Source: Deltaproteobacteria bacterium (lineage in GTDB: Bacteria; Myxococcota_A; Bradymonadia; REDH01). Taken from it: DNA of 36,015 nucleotides. Shown here one piece after another: positions 33,048 to 36,015 of the stretch. The position numbers and the translations under genes are program-made. The stretch lies in NCBI GenBank assembly GCA_007693585.1, contig REDH01000066.1, positions 1 to 36,015 on the forward strand, written 5' to 3'. The notes beneath the pieces are model-generated. The model searched no databases, was not told where the DNA came from, and saw only the letters and a list, made by a program, of their open reading frames with translations. Numbering within the stretch: the stretch's first letter is position 1; each line of letters opens with the position of its first letter.

Positions 33048-33076
33048 TGGGTAGGATCGCGGGTGCATGCCCGCAA
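33048..33076 (-). promoter_or_regulatory. Candidate ppsA promoter
   Basis: On the minus strand TTGCGG (33076-33071), 17-bp spacer, TACCCA (33053-33048), about 82 bp before the ppsA ATG. The rest of the 295-bp gap (32967-33261) contains only the doubtful small frame at 33150 and a short AT-richer patch near 33162-33176. Confidence 0.35.
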
Positions 33077-33149
33077 GCGGAGGTGCGGGGGATGCGGGCG
33101 AGTCATCGTCCGGTGGCGGGAGGGGGGTCGGCGTGCGTGGAGGTCAGGG

Positions 33150-33383
33150 ATGACGAAGCGCTCGATATGGATACTTGCCGCGGGCGGCATGGTTGGGCAC
33201 GCTGCGTCAGGGTCGGGAGACGGCCGAGACGGAAGCGTGGCGGAGCAGGGGAGGCAGGAACATGAACGAGCACGTGATGTTTGCGCTCGCGGTGGGCGCG
33301 CTGGTGGCGGTGGCCGCGCTGGTGCTGCGGCGGATGGGGAAGAAGGCGGACACGGCGCACATCAGGCCGGACGAGAGCGGTGA
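33150..33383 (+). CDS. Doubtful small ORF with signal-peptide-like start
   Basis: ATG 33150 has an excellent GGAGG six bases upstream, and the first ~20 residues (MTKRSIWILAAGGMVGHAAS) look like a signal peptide. The remaining ~57 residues are Gly/Arg/Ala-rich, and from 33262 they overlap the better-supported pentapeptide gene in another frame. It may be a decayed gene start, a leader peptide, or chance. Confidence 0.2.
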   Translation: MTKRSIWILAAGGMVGHAASGSGDGRDGSVAEQGRQEHERARDVCARGGRAGGGGRAGAAADGEEGGHGAHQAGRER

Positions 33384-33822
33384 GGTGTCGGGGAGCTATC
33401 GTGGACTGAGCGGGGCGAACCTGAGCGGGATGGACCTCCAGGCGCTGGAGCGGCGGTTCGGAGACCTGCGAGGCCGGACCGCGCAGGGCCTGAAGCACGC
33501 GGACCTCCGCGGGGCGAACCTGAGCGACGCCCACCTCACGGCGGCCCAGATGCAGGGGGCCTTCCTGCAGCGCGCGAACCTCAAGGGCGCAACGCTTCTG
33601 CAGGCCGACCTGCGGGAGGCGGACCTCCGCGGCGCCGACCTCACCGGCGCCAGCCTGGTGGGCGCCAACCTCACGGATGCCCGGTACAACGACGCCACCG
33701 TCTTCCCGAAAGGCTTCGACCCCGACGAGCGGGGCATGGTTCGGGTCGCGCGCCTCGAGATCACCGACGACCACCCCGTCGCCCCCCGGCCCGCCGACGC
33801 CCCCGGGTCCGCGGAGGACTGA
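33262..33822 (+). CDS. Membrane-anchored pentapeptide-repeat protein
   Basis: 186 residues. A single N-terminal transmembrane helix (~5-22, FALAVGALVAVAALVL) is followed by basic RRMGKK, then about 13-15 pentapeptide repeats of A(D/N)LxX type (~55-150, for example GANLSG, ADLRG, ANLKG, ADLTG). These repeats fold as a right-handed quadrilateral beta-helix. A charged tail follows. The function is unknown; pentapeptide proteins include DNA mimics and adaptor proteins, but the membrane anchor favours a scaffold role. ATG 33262 is preceded by GGAGG, which decides the start over the in-frame codon at 33175. It stands alone, divergent from ppsA. Confidence 0.85.
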   Translation: MNEHVMFALAVGALVAVAALVLRRMGKKADTAHIRPDESGEVSGSYRGLSGANLSGMDLQALERRFGDLRGRTAQGLKHADLRGANLSDAHLTAAQMQGAFLQRANLKGATLLQADLREADLRGADLTGASLVGANLTDARYNDATVFPKGFDPDERGMVRVARLEITDDHPVAPRPADAPGSAED

Positions 33823-34016
33823 TCCTCCGGCAGGCCACGCCCGCTGCAGCGCCCGTGGCCGACAGCCACCAGCCCGGCAAGACTCCCTTCCGTGTCGGCG
33901 GTCACTCGGGTATGTCCCGGGTGCGAGATCCAGTCGTGTGGCGACCCCGCCCCACGAACCGCGCTGGCCATCCACGCGCCCGGCGTGACCCGTCCCCCAG
34001 CAGACACAGGTGCCCC

Positions 34017-36015
34017 ATGGCGACGACTCCGCTCCGCCTCCGCCCCGCCCACGCCCTCATTCCTGCCGCCTTCGCCGCTGCCGCGCTCCTCGCCTGCGCC
34101 GGCGAGGCGCCCGACGCGCCCGCCTCATCGCTGCACCACGGCCCGCTCCCCGAGGAGCCCGTCTACCTCGAACCCGGCGAGATCTTCCTCGTCGGCGCCG
34201 GCCTGGACACCTTCTTCCAGGACGACCGCGGCGTCATCCACATGGAGGACGGCGACCCCATGCACGGCCTCGGACTGCTGCTGGACGGCACCGGCGTCGA
34301 GCGCCTCACCGCCCGCGCCCTCGGCACCGACGGCGTCTGGACGGACTTCCGCCCCGTGGAGGTGACCTGGTCGGAGGGGGTCGCCCACGTGGCCCGCGTC
34401 CGCCTCGATGCCCCAGCCGTCACCATCGAGCTGGCGCGCAACGGCGCGCGCCTCGCCTTCGCGGGCCTCGAGCGCCTCACCGAACCCCTCGACCCCGAAG
34501 CACCCCTCGCCCGCGACCTCCCCCTCGCCACCAGCGAGCCCGTGGCCAAGAACCTGCCGAGCTGGATCATCCCCCGCGCCCAGTGGGGCGCGCGGAGCCG
34601 GGTCGGCTGCGGCGTCGCCCACAGCCCCCGCTTCCTCACCGTCCACCACACCGCCACCCCCAACAACGACTCCCTCTCCCCCGCCGCCCGCATGCGCCAG
34701 ATGCAGGCCTACCACATCGACGCCCTCGGCTGGTGCGACTTCGGCTACCACTTCACCGTCGGCATCGACGGCCGCGTCTACGAGGGACGCAACAACCACC
34801 GCCGCACCGGCTCCCACGTCGGCCGCCACAACACCGGCAACGTCGGCGTCAGCGTCGTCGGCAACTTCGTCTCCTTCACCCCCCGACAGGTGCAGCTCGA
34901 CGGCCTCGTCCGCATCTCCTCCTGGCTCGTCGGCCAGCACCCCATCCCCACCACCGCCTCCGGCATCCGCGGCCACCGCGACTGGCCCGGACACACCTCC
35001 AACGCCTGCCCCGGCGCCCGCCTCCACGCCTGGCTGCCCACCCTGCGCTCCGCCATCGCCGCCGGCGGCAACATCCCCCCCGCCTGCCAGAACGCCTGCA
35101 CCCCCGGCGCCACCCGCTGCCAGGGCAACGGCGTCGAACGCTGCGCCGACTTCAACAGCGACGGCTGCACCACCTGGGGCGGCTCCACCGCCTGCGGCTG
35201 CGGCGAGGAATGCACCGCCGGCGCCTGCGTCCGCGACCCCGACGTCTGCTGCCCCGCCGCCGTCCCCGACCCCATCGCCCGATTCGCCGACGTCCCCGCC
35301 TCCTCCTGGGCCGCCCCCGTCGCCGAACGCCTCGCCGAACTCGGCATCACCCAGGGCTGCCAGAGCGATCCCCCCTTCTTCTGCCCCTCCTGCCGACTCC
35401 CCCGCGGACAGGCCGCCGCCGTCCTCGTGCGCGCCGCCGACCTCGACCCCGTCCCCGCCGCCTCCCCCGTCTTCACCGACGTCGACGCCAACAGCTGGGC
35501 CCGCCCCTTCATCGAAACCCTCCACCGCAACTGCCACCTCGACGGCTGCTCCAGCGAACCCCTCCGCTTCTGCCCCTCCGACACCATCACCCGCGCCGCC
35601 TTCGGACTCGTCCTCCTGCGCGCCCTCGACCTCGACCCCGACCTCACCGGACCCTGCTGCCGACCCGGCGCCATCGAAGGCGGTGACCCCCGCTTCGTCG
35701 ACATGCCCGCCGACACCCCCCGCACCCGCGCCGCCCTCGCCCTCGCCGACAACGGCGTCTCCAGCGGCTGCCGCGCCGAACCCCCCACCTTCTGCGGCGA
35801 CTGCCAGGTCTCCCGCGCGCAGGCCGCCGCCCTCCTCCACCGCGCCTCCGGCCTCGACAACGTCGTCCCCGACCTCCCCACCTTCGTCGACGTCCCCCCC
35901 GACCACCGCTTCTTCGCCGAGATCGAGTCCCTCGCCGCCGCCGGACGCATCGCCGGCTGCTCCGCCGACCCCCTCGCCTTCTGCCCCGACGACCCCCTCT
36001 CCCGCGCACAGGCCG
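34017..36015 (+). CDS. PGRP/amidase_2 lipoprotein with Cys-bearing SLH repeats (3' partial)
   Basis: At least 666 residues, open at the window end. The signal peptide ends in lipobox ALLAC (~23-27). After a ~150-residue beta-rich domain comes an N-acetylmuramoyl-L-alanine amidase/PGRP domain (~183-345). Its features are a zinc His in LTVHHTAT, FGYHFTVGIDGRVYEGR, and GHRDWPGHTSNACPG supplying the second His and a Cys ligand, as in T7-lysozyme-type amidases. A Cys-rich linker (CTPGATRCQGNGVERC and onward) precedes at least four SLH-like repeats (from about residue 425: RFADVP, VFTDVD, RFVDMP, TFVDVP), each ending in GC...FCP and R(A/G)QA-like segments. Predicted action: cleaves cell-wall peptide from muramic acid at the surface, of self or of prey. 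AGG lies just upstream of the ATG. The gene becomes strongly C-rich after ~34.6 kb. Confidence 0.88.
   Translation, partial: MATTPLRLRPAHALIPAAFAAAALLACAGEAPDAPASSLHHGPLPEEPVYLEPGEIFLVGAGLDTFFQDDRGVIHMEDGDPMHGLGLLLDGTGVERLTARALGTDGVWTDFRPVEVTWSEGVAHVARVRLDAPAVTIELARNGARLAFAGLERLTEPLDPEAPLARDLPLATSEPVAKNLPSWIIPRAQWGARSRVGCGVAHSPRFLTVHHTATPNNDSLSPAARMRQMQAYHIDALGWCDFGYHFTVGIDGRVYEGRNNHRRTGSHVGRHNTGNVGVSVVGNFVSFTPRQVQLDGLVRISSWLVGQHPIPTTASGIRGHRDWPGHTSNACPGARLHAWLPTLRSAIAAGGNIPPACQNACTPGATRCQGNGVERCADFNSDGCTTWGGSTACGCGEECTAGACVRDPDVCCPAAVPDPIARFADVPASSWAAPVAERLAELGITQGCQSDPPFFCPSCRLPRGQAAAVLVRAADLDPVPAASPVFTDVDANSWARPFIETLHRNCHLDGCSSEPLRFCPSDTITRAAFGLVLLRALDLDPDLTGPCCRPGAIEGGDPRFVDMPADTPRTRAALALADNGVSSGCRAEPPTFCGDCQVSRAQAAALLHRASGLDNVVPDLPTFVDVPPDHRFFAEIESLAAAGRIAGCSADPLAFCPDDPLSRAQA

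Noticed and set aside
30402-33383. A ~1000-residue + strand frame over ppsA
   Set aside because: Antisense of ppsA, which has every catalytic motif on the minus strand.

Overview
The window is very GC-rich and gene-dense. The genes suggest a Gram-negative, predatory or complex-lifestyle bacterium of the Myxococcota ('deltaproteobacterial') type. The reasons are many lipobox lipoproteins, a giant eukaryote-like Ser/Thr kinase with a P-loop and TPR-like tail, a formylglycine-generating-enzyme-fold lipoprotein with a sushi-like domain, a beta-helix lipoprotein and Cys-bearing SLH repeats. This placement is inference; there is no rRNA or ribosomal-protein marker here, and I saw no tRNA, IS element, integrase or CRISPR array.

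Layout. 1-6.2 kb (+): tail of a hypothetical protein, a 16-bp tandem-repeat tract, a lysine 2,3-aminomutase, then a probable two-gene unit (CrtC/AttH-fold lipocalin-like protein and a long-chain-alcohol-oxidase-like GMC flavoenzyme) preceded by a perfect 19-bp palindrome of FadR type. 6.2-6.8 kb: a His/Asp/Glu-rich lipoprotein (-) whose 3' end and terminator hairpin are duplicated. 7-9.5 kb (+): glycine oxidase (ThiO-like) and a flavodiiron-type metallo-beta-lactamase-fold protein. 9.5-14.6 kb (-): a tight three-gene operon of a Clp AAA+ unfoldase with a degenerate second ATPase ring, a PlsX-like protein without the usual active-site motifs, and a HAD/App1-like phosphatase. 14.8-17.7 kb (+): divergent UbiB/ADCK-type kinase, an outer-membrane protein and a lipoprotein. 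17.9-20 kb (-): beta-helix lipoprotein. 20.4-26.2 kb (+): HSDL2-like dehydrogenase, kinase-ATPase-TPR protein and MtfA-like peptidase. 26.4-30 kb (+): tandem FGE-domain lipoprotein. About 30.2-30.4 kb (-): remnant of an AAA_14 ATPase. 30.6-33 kb (-): phosphoenolpyruvate synthase. 33.2-36 kb (+): pentapeptide-repeat membrane protein and a PGRP amidase with SLH repeats that runs off the window.

The most promising undescribed system is the Clp/PlsX-like/App1-like operon. All three members look like diverged relatives of known enzymes, they are translationally packed, and they face a UbiB kinase across one intergenic region that has candidate promoters in both directions. A role in envelope-lipid or membrane-protein control is plausible but inferred. 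The Clp gene also changes from G-ending to C-ending codons exactly between its N-terminal domains and its ATPase core, which suggests mosaic origin.

Base composition is patchy. Several stretches (about 0.6-3.7, 13.6-17.2, 22.5-30 and 34.6-36 kb) are extremely C-rich on the + strand, and genes there mostly lack a recognisable Shine-Dalgarno sequence. Genes elsewhere usually have one. Candidate sigma-70-type promoters in the window share a TTGxxA / 17-bp / TAxxxT layout.
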